64,000 nucleotides of DNA from Rhodocyclaceae bacterium (GTDB lineage: Bacteria > Pseudomonadota > Gammaproteobacteria > Burkholderiales > Rhodocyclaceae): assembly GCA_016721505.1 (NCBI GenBank), contig JADKHX010000011.1, positions 1 through 64,000 on the forward strand. The letters are read 5' to 3'. The position numbers and the translations under genes were made by a program. This document shows, in pieces, positions 1 to 9,914 of this stretch; position 1 is the first letter of the stretch; every line of letters starts with the position of its first letter. Below the pieces are notes generated by a model. That model made no database searches and was not told where the DNA came from. It saw nothing but the letters and a program-made list of their open reading frames with translations.

Positions 1-86
1 GGCCGACGGCGAGCCTACCGCTGTAATCGCCTCGCCAATAGTTCCAGGAAGCTTACCTTGGTACAGGCACAACCGCCGATGTCTGA
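1..86 (+). pseudogene. livG: 3' end of livG (branched-chain amino-acid ABC transporter ATPase), frameshifted
   Basis: Only the C-terminal tail is in the window. Codons from position 2 read ADGEPTAVIASPIV; after one extra base at about position 44 the frame continues QEAYLGTGTTADV and stops at 84-86. The 'ASPxVxEAYLG' ending is the usual LivG C-terminus. The stop overlaps the livF start codon at 79, as is common for livG-livF pairs. LivG is the cytoplasmic ATPase partner of LivF in high-affinity uptake of branched-chain amino acids or related compounds. The identification rests on a short tail plus gene order. Confidence 0.55.
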
Positions 87-794
87 ACCTCTGCCCACAC
101 TCCAGTGCGATGCATACCCCATCAGGCAGTTTCATATTTTGCAAGGCGTCGATATGGTGGTGCCGCGTGGTGGCGTCTCAGCGTTGCTCCGGGCGCAATG
201 GCGCGGGCAAAACCCTGCCTTGCGTACCATTATGGGATTGGCCCGGCCAGTCAAGGCAGCATCCGTTTCGATGGTAAGGAAATTGGCAAGCTTACCACAC
301 CGGCGATTGCGCAATCGGGCATCGCCTACGTACCGGAAAGTATGGCGATTTTTCGGGGTTAACGGTCGGAAAACCTCTATCTCGCCGCACGTAAAGGCCA
401 GATGGATAACGCCCGCTTGGAATGGATTTTCGGCTTTTTCCGGCGTTGAAAAGTTCTGGAATTATCCAGCAGGAATCTTCCGGCGGACAAAAGCAAATGG
501 TTGCAATTGCACGTGCGATTATTGAGCCGTGCAAGTTACTGCTGATCGACGGAAGCCGGCAAAGGTCTGGCTCGGCCATTATATGCAATCCTGATTGCCG
601 CGTTTCGTGAACTCAAGGCGACGGACACGACGGATTCTGCTGGTCGAACAAAATTTCAGTTTTGTTAGCGCTCTGGCCGATCATGTCGCCGTAATGGATG
701 ACGGCCGCATGGTGCATGCTGGTGCGATGCCGATTTGGTCGAAGATCAGAAATTGCAGCAGCGCCTGTTGGTCTGTCTCGACAGCCATCAATAA
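79..794 (+). pseudogene. livF: livF-like ABC transporter ATP-binding protein, multiple frameshifts
   Basis: Read across frames, the gene gives a full LivF of about 235 residues: start MSEPLPTLQC, then HILQGVDMVVPRGGVSALL, a Walker A region recognisable only after correcting an indel near 188-190 (GRNGAGKT), GSIRFDGKEIGKL, YVPESMAIFRGLTVGENLYLAARKG pieces, the ABC signature LSGGQKQMVAIARA near 475-515, a damaged Walker B (LLLID) near 540, and the H-loop region ILLVEQNFSFV near 635-665. At least five frame changes are needed. It would be the cytoplasmic ATPase of a LivFGHM importer with the neighbouring livG, livH and livM. The damage is almost all indels with little sign of premature stop substitutions, so sequence error is as likely as true decay. 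Confidence 0.75.
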
Positions 795-803
795 CGTATC
801 AAC

Positions 804-1821
804 ATGCCATCCGCCACCACCGCGACACCGTGACAGCCCTGCACCGATGCTCTGCCTCAAGTGCCCACGATATTGCGCCGCTGCTGCTGGTGCCGCTGTT
901 GGCCTTACTGATGTTGCCGCTGGTGGGTAGCCTGCGATCTGGATTACGTTGACGATGGCTGGACTAGCGATGGGCATGATGATCTTCATCAGCCCAGCGG
1001 GCTGACGCTGGTGTTCGGTTTGATGGTGTGCTTAATTTCGGTCACGGTGCATTCGTCTCGGTCGGCGCATTCACTGCAACGCTGGTGTGCTGCCTTTGCG
1101 CGGCTGGCTGGAAGTTGAATCGCTGTTGCTTAACCTAGGCGTGCTTGGTCTTGCGATTCTGTTGGCGATGCTGGTAACGGGAATTCTCGGCTGGGCGTTT
1201 GAGCGTCATCATCAAGCCGGTTTATGGCCAGCACCTCAAACAAATTCTGATTACCACCGGTGGCATGATAGTGGCTGAACGGTTAATCAATGTGATCTGG
1301 GGCGCCGAGCAGATTCCCTTGCCCCTGCCAGCAAGTTTCGCGGCGCATTCTTGCTGGGTGATGCGGCGATTGAAAAATATCGTTTAATTGCGGTGATCGT
1401 TGGCCTGACTGTTTTAGTAATGTTTCTGGTGCCTAACCGCACCAAGATTGGCTTGTTGATACGCGCCGGTGTGGAGAATCGGGAAATGGTCGAGGCGCTC
1501 GGTTACCGCATCCGCCGCTTGTTTGTGCTGGTGTTTGCGGCAGGTTCGGCGCTGGCCGGATTGGGCGGGGTGATGTGGGGTCTGTACAAAGAAACCCTGA
1601 CTGCGGCGACGGGTGGGAGACCATGGTCATGATGGTTATTGTCATCATCATTGGCGGCCTCGGTTCGGTCGGCGGTTGTTTCATCGGCGCTTTGCTGATG
1701 GCGTTGGTGATCAGACTACGCTGGCTTTCTGGCGCCTAAGCTGGCGCTGGTCTCGAATATTTTGCTGATGATCACTTTGCTGCTATGGCGACCGGCTGGT
1801 CTCTATCCAGTTGCCCACTAA
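804..1821 (+). pseudogene. livH: livH-like branched-chain amino-acid ABC transporter permease, multiple frameshifts
   Basis: Fragments in all three frames join into a LivH permease: a hydrophobic N-terminal extension (PLLLVPLLALLMLPLVG), AGLAMGMMIFI...GLTLVFGLM, LNFGHGAFVSVGAF, GWLEVESLLLNLGVLGLAILLA, the VIIKPVYGQHLKQILITTGG segment, LRAGVENREMVEALGYRIRR (the EAA-like coupling loop, near 1440-1520), and a C-terminal IIGGLGSVGGCFIGALL...LLLWRPAGLYPVAH ending at the stop at 1819-1821. It would be an inner-membrane permease pairing with LivM. Several single-base indels split the frame, for example near 1100, 1200, 1360 and 1620. Gene order livF-livH-livM supports the call. Confidence 0.75.
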
Positions 1822-1836
1822 CGCAAACCAGGCACG

Positions 1837-2925
1837 ATGATACTGAAACGTTTGCTTTCTGATGATTTGCCACGTAGCCAGTTTCTCACCGTGCTGCTCA
1901 TGCTGTTTTGTTTGGGTTTGGCGTTCTTCCCCTTCCATTACCAGCGGTGCCAGGCCGCTCAACACCGCCACCACCATCTGCGTCTATATCATCCTGGTGG
2001 CTTCTGCGATCTGTTGCTGGGCTACACCGGTATCGTCTCTGTCGCCCCACCATGTTCTTCGGCATTGGTGCCTATGGCATCGGTCTCGGGCTGAAAGCGC
2101 CAGCATGGGTCGGGTGGATCGCCCCCGGCGGTCGCTGTGCGCGCTGTTACTGACCATCTTGCTGGCGCTCATCGTCGGACTTTTCGCCTTGCGCGTGCGC
2201 GCGATTTTTTACTTGATGATCACGCTGGCAGTGGCCTCATCGTTTGCGGTACTCGCCTCGCAGTTATCCGATCTGACCGGTGGCGAAGATGGCAAAACCT
2301 TCCGTACCGGCGCTACTCTCGCCAAGTTTCCATCTGTTCAGAACGAAGTCTTTGGCCGCATCATTGATGGCAAAGTCATCACCTACTATCTGGTGTTCGG
2401 TGTCGCGCTGATGCTTTTTTGTTTTTACTGCGGGTGGTCAATTCACCTTTTGGCAGAGTGCTGCAGGCCATCCGTGAAAACGAGTTCCGTGCTGAGGCGC
2501 CTTGGCTATCAAACGATCTATTACCGTATCGCAGCCAATTGTCTGGCGGCGCTGGTCGCGGCCTTGGCCGGTGCGCTGATGGCATTGTGGTTGCGTTATG
2601 TCGGCTAAAACCATGCTCGGTTTTGAAGTGATGACCGATATTTTGTTAATTGTCGTAATCGGCGGAATGGGCTGATGGCGCGGTGGTCGGCGCGCCTTGT
2701 TCATGCTCGCCCAAATTATCTGAAAACCCTGATGTTGCAGGCGTCGTCGGCCTTGGTCGGCGTGCCGTTTCTCGCCAGCGCTGCACCCCGACCGCTGGAT
2801 GCTGTGGCTGGGCGTCATGTTTGTCGTGTCGGTTTTACTGTTTTCCGGCAGGCATCGTCGGCAAGTTACGCAGCACTAAAAATTCCAGCGGGCACTACGG
2901 GCGCACGGCCAACACGCTGCTGTAG
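1837..2925 (+). pseudogene. livM: livM-like branched-chain amino-acid ABC transporter permease, multiple frameshifts
   Basis: Starts MILKRLLSDDLPRSQFLTVL at 1837 and reads, with frame changes, through YDLLLGYTGIVS-like, MFFGIGAYGIGLGLKA, RALLLTILLALIVGLFALR, YLMITLAVASSFAVLASQL, LTGGEDG, VVNSPFGRVLQAIRENEFRAEALGY (cytoplasmic coupling loop near 2435-2510), NCLAALVAALAGALMA and MLWLGVMFVVSVLLFSGG, ending at a stop at 2923-2925. This is the LivM permease fold, about 355 residues. At least six frame changes are required. The 3' end overlaps the convergent minus-strand gene ending at 2895. Confidence 0.75.
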
Positions 2926-4942
2926 TTGTCGTCCCATATCCGAAAATCAGCACGCGCCGTGATGGCCTGTGCGACATCTTCGAATTCTGGCCGGGCAAAG
3001 AAATCTCCATTGGCGTGGATCAGCACCCAGTTGGAACGGAAAATCAAGCGATCGCTATCGCCTTCAGAACCGCCAGCCGCGCTTGCCTGCCAAAATTATC
3101 CGCTGCGGCTTTCCCTCCCGGAATTAGGTCAAGCAAACGATTGGTCACCTGCACAGCCAACACGCCATCAGGTTTGAGATGTTTGAAATACTCGGTGAAA
3201 GCTTCTTTGGTCAACAGGTGTATTGGCACCGCATCGCCAGAAAACGCATCCACCACCAGCACGTCAAACTGTTGCGCCGCTTCGCGTTCCAGTGCCAAGC
3301 GTGCATCGGCGATGACCACCTCGGTGCTTGCTTTGGCGTGGGCGAAAAGGTAAATTCTGTGCGCGCTAGATGAATCACCAAAGGGTCGATGTCATACAGC
3401 CGATACAGATCACCCGCGCGGCCATAAGTCAGCAAAGTGCCGATGCCCACACCGACCACACCAACATGCAAAGGGCTGTTTGAGAACTGCGCTGTCTTGG
3501 CCAACAGCGCACGCCCGACACCGGATTCTTCACTGTAATACGCGGTCGGCAAATCCTCCAAGTGCGGGCGTCGCAAATTGTCGACCATGGACGATTTGTC
3601 CATGCATCAAAGTACGTCGCGCAGCGACACCTTCGCCACCATTGAAGACGCGTAGCGTGCCGTAAAAATTGCGCGCAGTGACTTTGGCATCGGTCAGTTC
3701 GTAGAGATGATCGTCGATACGCACATAGGCAATCGCGGCGACGATGGACATCGCAGTTGCCCATGCGATTGCGCGGCGAGTCGGGGTTGAAAATTCGTGC
3801 CCGCGCAAGACCACCAGCGTGATGACCAGCGCGGTGAGTACTAGAACCTATCGACAGTTCAAAATTGCTGTTGACAACACGGCGCGACGATGCCGACGAA
3901 CAATCCACCGAGCGCGCGCCGCCAGTGGCGAGCATCGGAAAATAAGTGGTGAGCTGCGAAGGATGCGGTTTGATCGCGGCCAATTCGCCGTGGCAAACCA
4001 TGCAAGCCACAAAGAAGGCAGACAGATTAATGCCCATCGCCAAGTACACCGGCAAAGCAGAAACTCCCAAGCTCGGCAGATACGCCATCGCACTTAGGCC
4101 GAGTGCCAGCAATGGCAAAAACACCACGCGCCGATACCAGCCCACGCGCTCAAAACACAAAATAAACGAGAGCAAATACAGCGCCAAAGGTATCACCCAC
4201 AGCAGTGGAATCGGCGCGATGTTTTCAGTCAGAAAGCTGGTGTCGGCGATCATCAAAATTGACGGACAGCCGGCTAATGCAATCATTTCAAGCGCAATGA
4301 AAACGGAGTTGCAATGCTAGATTCAGCGGCCTTGTCGCGCTGACCACACCGTGCGCCGCGCCACGCCAGCATTGCGCATAAGGCCGCGAACACCACGAAC
4401 AAACCCGACCGCCAAACCAAGGATTGCCAGCGCGTCGGCAGCACCGGCTCAACCAACACGGGATAGGCCAACGCCAACAGCGAGCCGAAATTGGACAGCG
4501 CGAACAAGCGATACGGCAACACGCCGGGGCGCTCGCGTGCGAACCAAGCCTGAATCAGGTCGGTGGTCGATAACACGACATAGGGCAAACCGATCGTCAT
4601 CGTCAGCAAGCCGAGAATTCTTAAGGTTGGGTCTTCGCCACCGACAGGCCGCCAATCCGCACTGGGGCTCAACGGCAACAGCAGCAAACTGGCCGCCAGC
4701 AATGCCATATGCAAATAACTCTGATGGCGCGGCGATAAAAATCGTACTACCCAATGCGAATACAAATAACCCAACAGCAGCAGCATCTGAAAAAACAACA
4801 TGCAGGCCGTCCAAACCGATGCCGAACCACCAAACCAGGGCAAGATCATCTTGGCAATTATTGGCTGCACTTGAAACAACAAAAAGGCACTGAGAAAAAT
4901 GGTCAGACCATAAGAAAACGCAAGACGCAGATTGGAAATCAT
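2895..4942 (-). pseudogene. Membrane spermidine-synthase-like protein, frameshifted
   Basis: Starting at 4942 the protein begins MISNLRLAFSYGLTIFLSAF and has an N-terminal multi-pass membrane domain (LLFQVQPIIAKMILPWFGGS, then several hydrophobic helices to about 3.85 kb), followed by a soluble Rossmann methyltransferase-like half with the spermidine-synthase signatures GVVGVGIGTLLTYG, YDIDPLVIHLAR and FDVLVVDAFSGDAVPIHLLT, ending WDDNYSSVLAVRP at a stop at 2895-2897. Joined up it is about 680 residues, the usual size for fused membrane spermidine-synthase-like proteins of proteobacteria. Frame changes are needed near 4320, 3905, 3590, 3330 and 3060. The substrate is unknown; true polyamine synthesis is not established for this fused subfamily. 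Confidence 0.65.
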
Positions 4943-5303
4943 CGGGTGACCAAATTCGAGGGACGCCGGATTCTAGTGGGATGCGGGCGCGAGCCCAGGT
5001 TTTTTTGCTGGCCAACGGCGGCGGCGCAAGGAATTCGCAATGCACTGCATTGCGCCTGCAAAGCGGGTCGGCGATGCAAAGCCGACACTGCACGCCAGCA
5101 CCAACTGGTTGACCTACAAAGAAACCGTGGTCTGTCCGCTATTGCCGGTCGGCTCATGGTCGCTGGCACGCGCACACATTGGCGCAATCTGTCGCCAACA
5201 CGCTGCCCAACCCTCAATTCCCACAGCCTGTCGCATCGCGATAGCTATGACATTGGCTCGTCAATAGTCTGCCCTCACCGCAATACATTTCGGAGCAGAC
5301 AAA
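4943..5303. other. Intergenic region without a recognisable gene
   Basis: This stretch lies upstream of the divergent genes at 4942 (minus) and 5304 (plus), so promoters for both should lie here, but I cannot point to clear -35/-10 pairs. The only notable content is a half-copy of the dispersed motif at 5095-5106. Short open frames through it show no family resemblance. Confidence 0.5.
5095..5106 (-). repeat. Half-copy of the dispersed bipartite motif (left arm only)
   Basis: The minus strand reads AGTTGGTGCTGG preceded by C, an exact match to the left arm of the 23-bp dispersed motif, but the sequence beyond it does not match the right arm GCCGT. It may be a decayed copy or chance. Confidence 0.4.
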
Positions 5304-5923
5304 ATGAAAACAATTTGCAAAACCATCTATCTGATCGTCGCCATCGTCAGTCTGCTTATCTCCGCTCCGGTCCTCGCTCAGCATCCACCAAGTAGCGCGG
5401 TTGACGGCGCCGCAAACCAAAATCCGTATGCTCCTTATGAATTTCTAATCGGTGAGTGGGATGTAAGCCCGGAGGGTCGGCCATCTCAAATGGTCATGCG
5501 CTTCCAGTGGCGGGGGACGGCCAAGGGTTACATCCTCTTCTCTGCCAGTTTGCTTGAAGCCGGCGGCAAGGAGGACCTTCACTTTGAAGGCATCTTGATC
5601 TGGAACGCTGTGCATCAAAATCTCGATATGCTAGTTACACTCGACCCGGTCAACGGAACTACTCAGGAAAGCGGCACACTATCTATCGAACCAGATGGTA
5701 CCGTCGTGCGCTCGATTGTTTCCACTGGCCCGCGCAACATCCGCGGCGCGGATGGGAAACTTTGCTGCAGGATCGAGCAATTTTCGCCAGACCTTCAAGC
5801 AGATGGGTCCGCAAGATCCGCACTGTTGTCATGCGCGAGACCAAGAATGGCTGGGAACCGACTTTCCCAGGCAGCGACAATCTGATCATGACCAAACGCG
5901 CGGCGAGCATGCACGGTCGATAG
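5304..5923 (+). pseudogene. Secreted DUF1579-like protein, frameshifted near its 3' end
   Basis: The start at 5304 gives a clear Sec signal peptide (MKTICKTIYLIVAIVSLLIS, cleavage probably after PVLA-Q). The mature part YEFLIGEWDVSPEG followed by a beta-rich segment resembles DUF1579/lipocalin-like secreted proteins of unknown function. The frame is intact to about 5750; frame changes are then needed near 5760 and 5810 to reach the natural-looking end VMRETKNGWEPTFPGSDNLI...KRAASMHGR with a stop at 5921-5923. Without correction the frame would stop at 5885. Family assignment is tentative. Confidence 0.5.
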
Positions 5924-6015
5924 TGTTCGTGGAGCAGTCTCGGTAGCAGAGAATATTCGAGCCTTGCCGCTTTGATTCCATTTGTCGGGTTACGGGAACT
6001 TTCAATGGCACACAA

Positions 6016-6038
6016 ACGGCGTGTCACCAGCACCAACT
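6016..6038 (-). repeat. Dispersed 23-bp bipartite motif, consensus copy
   Basis: On the minus strand: left arm AGTTGGTGCTG, centre GTGACAC, right arm GCCGT. It is identical over all 23 bp to the copy inside nuoG at 60859-60881. It lies 92 bp after the stop of the frameshifted gene at 5304-5923. Confidence 0.85.
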
Positions 6039-6194
6039 GAGCGAATGACTCTTAAAGACTGACAGTCGAAGTAGCGCTTTGCGAACTGGTCACTCCAGAC
6101 CGGTCATCCAGATTCACGAATGAACGACCGCAAAGTGGCGATGATTTTGTCAATCTGAATACTCGCTCTCCGCCCAAAGCGGAAGTTCCGTTAA

Positions 6195-6732
6195 TCATTC
6201 CGACCGCCATGGGGTCATCCGCGGTATCCAGCGTGGGACGGCAGCGCGAAACGCCTCGTACTCCTCCCAAAAAGTCAGCGCGAGCGTGGGTTCTTCGTAC
6301 GCCACGACCTGAACGTGGAAAGCCAGCCACAACAGCGCGCCGTAGAGGATGAGGTGCCAATCGCCCATCAGCACCGCTCGACCTAGGATGATGGTTACGA
6401 CCGCGACGAATATCGGATTACGCACATAACGGTAGAGACCGGTCACCCACAAGATTCCGGGGCGGCGCTATGGGCGCAGGGGTGCCGAGACCCTGCAGCG
6501 CGAAACGCGCAAATGCGTCAACGAGCCCAGGCACGCCCGCGAGAATCATTACCGCGCCGATGCCGCGCGTCAGCTCCAGACCAAGGAACGGCGGCCGGAG
6601 TTGCCAACCCGTGATCAACCATGGAACGAGCCCCGCCAACGTACATGGTGCGACCACGAAGAAAATCGCCGAGCCTAGGACGGCGCTGGTTCGTTGCACG
6701 GTGGTTCCCGACACACGTCGCTGCGAACTCAT
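6195..6732 (-). pseudogene. Isoprenylcysteine carboxyl methyltransferase (ICMT)-like membrane protein, one frameshift
   Basis: From the start at 6732 (MSSQRRVSGTTVQRTSAVLG) the protein shows hydrophobic helices (SAIFFVVAPCTLAGLVPWLI, GIGAVMILAGVPGLVDAFARF) and TPAPIAPPR; after a frameshift near 6460 it continues WVTGLYRYVRNPIFVAVVTI, GRAVLMGDWHLILYGALLWL and ends EEPTLALTFWEEYEAFRAAV...RMTPW. The GLYRYVRNP motif and the EEPxL..FxxEYxxY-like tail are hallmarks of the ICMT/PEMT family of membrane methyltransferases, which use S-adenosylmethionine. In bacteria the substrate is usually unknown. Corrected length is about 180 residues, normal for the family. Confidence 0.65.
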
Positions 6733-7109
6733 TCCAACCTCTCCTACGTGTTACCCGCCGACCTCCGGGCCGCTTTGGGTCGATTGCCGATACCTATGGA
6801 CGACTGCTGACCGGCGAGGCAACTAACGCAACTGGACTGCCAGAAAGCCGGCATTGATGATAGTCGTATTCCGCTGCATTGCTGCCGTTCAAAAGCATTT
6901 GGGAAAAGCTCAAGGTTTCCCCGAAAACCTACCCAAGAGTCGCACTCCGGTTCACAGCATCACCGAATTCGATACACCGCTGAAACCTTTGTGCCAGCAA
7001 CGGTTAGAAGATGTGCCCCGGCGCAGGCACTGAGCAGCCAAGTCACGGTCAGGTCAGGATCACTATTTAAGTTGTATTGACAGCGTCTCACCAGCACCAA
7101 CTAGCAAAA
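6733..7109. other. Intergenic region, no gene seen
   Basis: No convincing coding frame. It separates the minus-strand gene starting at 6732 from the end of the amidase gene at 7110, so it should contain the promoter of the former and the terminator of the latter. I cannot identify either with confidence. A copy of the dispersed motif lies at 7080-7102. Confidence 0.5.
7080..7102 (-). repeat. Dispersed 23-bp bipartite motif, near-consensus copy
   Basis: Minus strand: AGTTGGTGCTG, centre GTGAGAC, right arm GCTGT; two mismatches to the 6016 copy. It lies only 7 bp downstream of the amidase stop codon, preceded on its own strand by TTTTGCT, a flank shared with other copies. Confidence 0.8.
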
Positions 7110-8609
7110 TTATGAATCACCTGTCATTGCCGGCAATCGATCAAACCACGGCTGTGCCTGTTCCAGCTCCGTCGCCAATTGCAATAGCGTCGCTTCATCA
7201 CCAAACGGCGCGATGAACTGCACTCCCAATGGCAGATTTTCAGCCGTCCAATGCAGCGGCACACTCATTGCGGGCGTGCCGGTGAGATTGGCAAGTTGGG
7301 TGAATGGAACATAGGTCAGATTGTCACGCGCCATGTGGCGGATGGCGCCATCCATCAAACCCAATCGCGCTAGTACGCTGAGCATCCCCGTGTTCAACAG
7401 CCCGCTCAAAATCGCGCCTTGCCAGCCAGGAATTTCGCCTTGCTCGTGGGTGATCGCCGGATGGGCAACCGTGGGGGTTAACAGCAAATCATATTGCTTA
7501 TGAAAGTTCGCCAAAGACTGCGAAAAATTATTGCGTTGCAAGCGATGATTGGTTGCGGTGCTGGCGCTGACAGCGCGGCCAAGTACGCCGATTACACGGG
7601 TCAGTAATTCAAATTCGCTGTCTTTGGCACCAAACGCTTTGGCGCGTGCCAGCGTGGCGCTGACGTGATCAAAATACAAATGCAAAAAACTTTCCGCCAA
7701 GGCATTGGCGTTGATGACAGGTTCTGCTTGCTCGACATGGTGGCCGAGTTTTGACAGCAATTCAGCCGCGCGATTTACTGCAAGCACCGCTTCCGGATGT
7801 ACTGGCGTATCCATCGGCGAGCGGCTGGTAAATCCGATGCGCAGGCGACGACAATCGCGCTGCGACAACTCAACGAAAGATGCCGCCGGTGGTGCTATGG
7901 CGTAGGGATCGCCCGGCTCTGCTCCGGCCAAAATATCCAGCGCCAATGCGGTATCGCGCACACTGCGACTGAGCACACCATCGCTCGACGCGCCGTCCCA
8001 CACTTCGCCCAGCGCCGGGCCGACAGACACCCGGCCACGCGATGGACGTAGGCCAAATAAGCCGCAATACGCCGCTGGAATTCGTATTGATCCGCCACCA
8101 TCATTGCCCGCTGCCATCGGTACGATGCCCGCCGCCACTGCTGCCGCTGCGCCACCGCTGGAGCCGCCCGGTGAATGCGCGAGATTCCAAGGATTACTGC
8201 TTCGACCAAAGGCAATGGGATCAGTAATGCCCTTGAGCGCCAATTCTGGCGTGTTGGTTTTGCCAAAAATCACTGCGCCACTGGCCAGCAAACGGCGCAC
8301 GATGTGTGAATGAACTTTCGGCACTGGGCCAAGTGCAGCGCGACTACCCATCGAGGTTGGCAGTCCGGCGTAATCCTGTACCGCGTCTTTGATCAAAAAC
8401 GGCACGCCGGCCAGCGGGCCGCGCAGCTCACTGTGCAACTGCGCTCGCGCAGGCTCCGGCATGAAGCGGCAAATTGCGTTGATCTGCGGCTGTACTTGAT
8501 GGGCGCGTTGTTCGGCGAGGTCGAGTAATTCGGTGGCGGTGACTGTCCCGTCGGCAACCAAAGCCGCAAGCCTTGTGGCATCGTGTTTCAGGTATTCGCT
8601 GAAGTTCAT
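7110..8609 (-). CDS. Amidase signature family protein
   Basis: A 499-residue cytoplasmic amidase. The Ser-cisSer-Lys triad of the amidase signature family is visible as K74 (FLIKDAV), cis-Ser S150 in SPGGSSGG and nucleophile S174 in NDGGGSIRIPA; the 24-residue spacing between the two serines fits the family. It hydrolyses a carboxamide; the substrate cannot be told from sequence and it is not a GatA in context. It is the last gene of the five-gene minus-strand operon 14746-7110, 54 bp behind the thiolase-like gene, and may process amides made or released by that pathway. Length is normal for the family. Confidence 0.88.
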   Translation of the reverse strand: MNFSEYLKHDATRLAALVADGTVTATELLDLAEQRAHQVQPQINAICRFMPEPARAQLHSELRGPLAGVPFLIKDAVQDYAGLPTSMGSRAALGPVPKVHSHIVRRLLASGAVIFGKTNTPELALKGITDPIAFGRSSNPWNLAHSPGGSSGGAAAAVAAGIVPMAAGNDGGGSIRIPAAYCGLFGLRPSRGRVSVGPALGEVWDGASSDGVLSRSVRDTALALDILAGAEPGDPYAIAPPAASFVELSQRDCRRLRIGFTSRSPMDTPVHPEAVLAVNRAAELLSKLGHHVEQAEPVINANALAESFLHLYFDHVSATLARAKAFGAKDSEFELLTRVIGVLGRAVSASTATNHRLQRNNFSQSLANFHKQYDLLLTPTVAHPAITHEQGEIPGWQGAILSGLLNTGMLSVLARLGLMDGAIRHMARDNLTYVPFTQLANLTGTPAMSVPLHWTAENLPLGVQFIAPFGDEATLLQLATELEQAQPWFDRLPAMTGDS

Positions 8610-8663
8610 TATTTACTCACAAATTATTCGTCGTCGCTGCCGACCGGCGTTTGCCGCTGAAGG

Positions 8664-9914
8664 TCAATCTCTTACGCCGACCACAAAACTACACACCGTC
8701 GCGCAACTGCCACCAATGTTGAGCGTGGCAAAAGTTCGCGCTCCATCGACTTGATACTCACCTGCTCGGTCGGTGACTTGCCGCGTGGCATCGAGCAACA
8801 TGCGCGCGCCGGTGGCGCCTACCGGATGACCCAGGCCGATCAGTCCACCGCTGGGGTTGATGGGAAGTTTGCCGCCGAATTCGATCAGGCCGCTTTCGAT
8901 TGCCTGCCAACTTTGGCCGGGCGGCGTGATGCCGAAATGGTCGATCGCCATGTATTCGGTGGTGGTGAAACAGTCGTGGGTTTCGATGCCGTCAAGCTGC
9001 ATCACATCGGCGATGCCGGCGCGGGTGAAGGCATCGGTGATGGTTTGGCGCACATGCGGGAACACATACGGCTGGCCGGCGCTGCGTTCAAGTTTGTCGC
9101 GCAAGCGCAGCGGGGCGTTGCGATGGCCCCAACCGAGGATGCGCGGCAGTTGCTCCAGGCGCAGACCACGGCGCGTGGCGTAGCTGGCGGCAAAGCGCGG
9201 CCCAGCCAAAATGACCGCCGCTGCACCGTCAGTGATCTGCCCACAATCCTGACGGCGCGTGCCTGGCTCGATCAGCGGATTGAGCACATCGTCATCGGTG
9301 AATGCGGCCGGCTCGAAATTCCATTTGCGGGTTTGCGCGTTCGGGTTGCGTTTGGCGTTGCCATAGTTGATCGCCGCGATCCGGTTCAGATACTCGCGCT
9401 TGAGGCCATAGCGTCGCTCGTATTCCTGTGCCATCAGCCCGAATGCCGCGGGCCACATGAAGCGGCAGGCTATGTCCTCATGGCCCTGCCAGGCGGCGGC
9501 ATTTTGATTGACCGAGCTTTGGTCGCCGGGCAGATTTTTGAGTTCTTCGACGCCGAGCACCAGCGCGCAATCGTAGCGTCCGGCTTCGATTTCTGCCATC
9601 GCTGTCAATGCGGCGAGTGAGGATGAAGCGCAAGCACCTTCATGGCGCATCGCCGGCACGCCCCACAGTTCCGGCACCATTTGCGCCACCATGGAACCGA
9701 GGTGCGCCTGAGCACGCTGTAGCTCGGCGAAGGCATTGCCAACGTGGATGCTTGCTATTGCCTCTGGATCAAGCTGCGCGTCCTCCAATGCACCGAGTGT
9801 AGCCGCGCGCACCATGTCGGAAATGTCCTCACCGTTGCGCGACCAGACTTTGGCGAAATCGCTCTGGTAACCGCCAAGCACATAGACCGGCGTGCTCACG
9901 CGCTGGCGTTCCAT
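8664..9914 (-). CDS. Thiolase-family acetyl-CoA acetyltransferase-like protein
   Basis: A thiolase-fold protein of up to 416 residues. The active-site cysteine is C95 in HEGACASSSLAALTA; the C-terminal half has the His motif GLIGLGHPVGATG and ends with FATLNIGGSCATVCSF, which carries the second catalytic Cys position. The lineage looks like the SCP-x/lipid-transfer type thiolases often seen in steroid or isoprenoid degradation rather than PhaA/FadA. The upstream carotenoid-oxygenase gene ends at 9896. A GTG at 9899 would overlap that stop (GTGA) and begin VSTPVYVLGGYQ, a more usual thiolase start than the ATG at 9914. The partner proteins (for example a DUF35 subunit) are not adjacent. It probably cleaves or makes a 3-ketoacyl-CoA; the substrate is unknown. 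Confidence 0.85.
   Translation of the reverse strand: MERQRVSTPVYVLGGYQSDFAKVWSRNGEDISDMVRAATLGALEDAQLDPEAIASIHVGNAFAELQRAQAHLGSMVAQMVPELWGVPAMRHEGACASSSLAALTAMAEIEAGRYDCALVLGVEELKNLPGDQSSVNQNAAAWQGHEDIACRFMWPAAFGLMAQEYERRYGLKREYLNRIAAINYGNAKRNPNAQTRKWNFEPAAFTDDDVLNPLIEPGTRRQDCGQITDGAAAVILAGPRFAASYATRRGLRLEQLPRILGWGHRNAPLRLRDKLERSAGQPYVFPHVRQTITDAFTRAGIADVMQLDGIETHDCFTTTEYMAIDHFGITPPGQSWQAIESGLIEFGGKLPINPSGGLIGLGHPVGATGARMLLDATRQVTDRAGEYQVDGARTFATLNIGGSCATVCSFVVGVRD

Noticed and set aside
8751..9620. A 289-codon open frame on the plus strand
   Set aside because: It is fully antisense to the thiolase-like gene; codon bias at third positions makes such shadows common and the translation resembles nothing.
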